Positions 5,176 to 5,685 of a stretch of 5,685 bases of DNA are shown one piece after another (position 1 is the first letter of the stretch; each line of letters opens with the position of its first letter). The stretch spans positions 1 to 5,685 of the forward strand of contig JABXGY010000363.1 in the NCBI GenBank assembly GCA_016550395.1, written 5' to 3'. The translations under genes were made by a program, and so were the position numbers. The notes below the pieces were generated by a model. That model had not been told where the DNA came from. It ran no database searches and worked only from the letters and a program-made list of their open reading frames with translations. This stretch comes from an archaeon (GTDB lineage: Archaea; Asgardarchaeota; Hermodarchaeia; Hermodarchaeales; Hermodarchaeaceae).

Positions 5176-5685
5176 ATGCCTCCATTTTCTTTCGGTTACC
5201 CGAATTACCTTGAGCCACCCGTCTTCCGACCCCCGAGTGAAGCAAACAGCTTAATTTTACAGGCCACGTTAGGATGTTCACATAATCGGTGTACCTTTTG
5301 TGGGAGTTACCGAACGAAACAATTCAAAGTTAAACCCTTCAACCAGTTTCGTGAAGAAGTTGAACAACTTGCCAGAAAATACAAACTTCGTCCCAACCGC
5401 ATTTTTCTTGCCGATGGTGACGCCTTTGTCCTTACCTCAACTCAGTTACTTGAGATTCTCAATTTGTTATCCAAAGAATTCCCAGATGTAAAACGAATCA
5501 GTATCTATGCCAGTGGTACCAATGTTCAGAGAAAAACCGATGAGGAACTGAGTGATATTCGAAAAGCAGGTTTAGAACTCATTTATATGGGATTGGAATC
5601 CGGTGATGATGAGGTCCTTAAGCAGGTCAATAAGGGCATCACTAACGACGAACATATTAGCATGAGCCTTCGTCTTAAACAGGCA
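5176..5685 (+). CDS. Radical SAM protein, N-terminal part (3' end outside window)
   Basis: Open from ATG 5176 to the window edge, 170 residues. The opening YLEPPVFRPPSEANSLILQATLGCSHNRCTFC matches a widespread archaeal and bacterial radical SAM group of unknown reaction ('RPPSEA ... GCSHNxCTFC'). The cluster cysteines are C34, C39 and C42, a C-x4-C-x2-C spacing like Elp3 rather than the classical C-x3-C-x2-C; they should hold the [4Fe-4S] that cleaves S-adenosylmethionine. Further hallmarks are IFLADGDAF (76-84, second barrel strand), YASGTN (111-116), EELSDIRKAGLELIYMGLESGDDEVL (123-148, the SAM-contacting strand-loop of HemN-like enzymes) and NKG. ATG 5176 is chosen because it directly precedes the conserved N-terminus. 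The frame is open back to 5122, so TTG 5167 is a weaker option. The Shine-Dalgarno is poor, which suits read-through transcription from pncC. Substrate unknown. Confidence 0.88.
   Translation, partial: MPPFSFGYPNYLEPPVFRPPSEANSLILQATLGCSHNRCTFCGSYRTKQFKVKPFNQFREEVEQLARKYKLRPNRIFLADGDAFVLTSTQLLEILNLLSKEFPDVKRISIYASGTNVQRKTDEELSDIRKAGLELIYMGLESGDDEVLKQVNKGITNDEHISMSLRLKQA

Noticed and set aside
5099..5281. 60-codon minus-strand open frame
   Set aside because: It is antisense to the start of the radical SAM gene, whose conserved N-terminus occupies the same bases.
5300..5491. 63-codon plus-strand open frame
   Set aside because: Out-of-frame shadow inside the radical SAM coding sequence.

Overview
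The window reads as an AT-leaning archaeal chromosome segment, possibly from an Asgard-type archaeon, although the lineage is inference. The support is a TFIIS/TFS-like zinc-ribbon protein, strong GAGGTGAT-type Shine-Dalgarno sites next to TTG and GTG starts, an M24-type peptidase N-domain and small cysteine-cluster proteins. No rRNA, tRNA, CRISPR array or insertion sequence was found.

Layout. At the left edge (1-203, minus) is the N-terminal part of a creatinase/Xaa-Pro-dipeptidase-like protein that runs off the window. It is divergent from a large MFS permease (446-1906, plus). The 242-nt gap between them carries a near-perfect 20-bp palindrome and an extra half-site, a good operator candidate. 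A second MFS permease of a different subfamily (1922-3169, minus, GTG start) faces the first tail to tail, with 15 nt and a T7 tract between them. A gene-poor stretch of about 700 nt follows (3170-3881). Its second half holds what looks like the relic of a small plus-strand gene with one frameshift and one in-frame stop.

Next comes a compact cluster of small genes. A Pro-rich zinc-ribbon protein (plus) is best started at TTG 3882 rather than further upstream. Converging on it is a 59-residue four-cysteine protein (4260-4439, minus), which is easy to miss because of its size. Divergent from that gene is a stand-alone CinA C-terminal domain protein (PncC, NMN deamidase family; 4587-5108, plus). 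It is followed 67 nt later on the same strand by a radical SAM protein of the RPPSEA/GCSHNxCTFC type (5176 to the window end, open at its 3' end).

Working together. The PncC and radical SAM genes may be co-transcribed, but nothing in the sequence fixes a shared pathway. The two transporters are not tandem duplicates and their substrates cannot be read from sequence. No clear new multi-gene system is visible. The best leads are the palindromic operator between the peptidase and MFS genes, the unannotated four-Cys microprotein, the Pro-rich zinc ribbon that lacks the TFIIS acidic hairpin motif, and the decayed gene.
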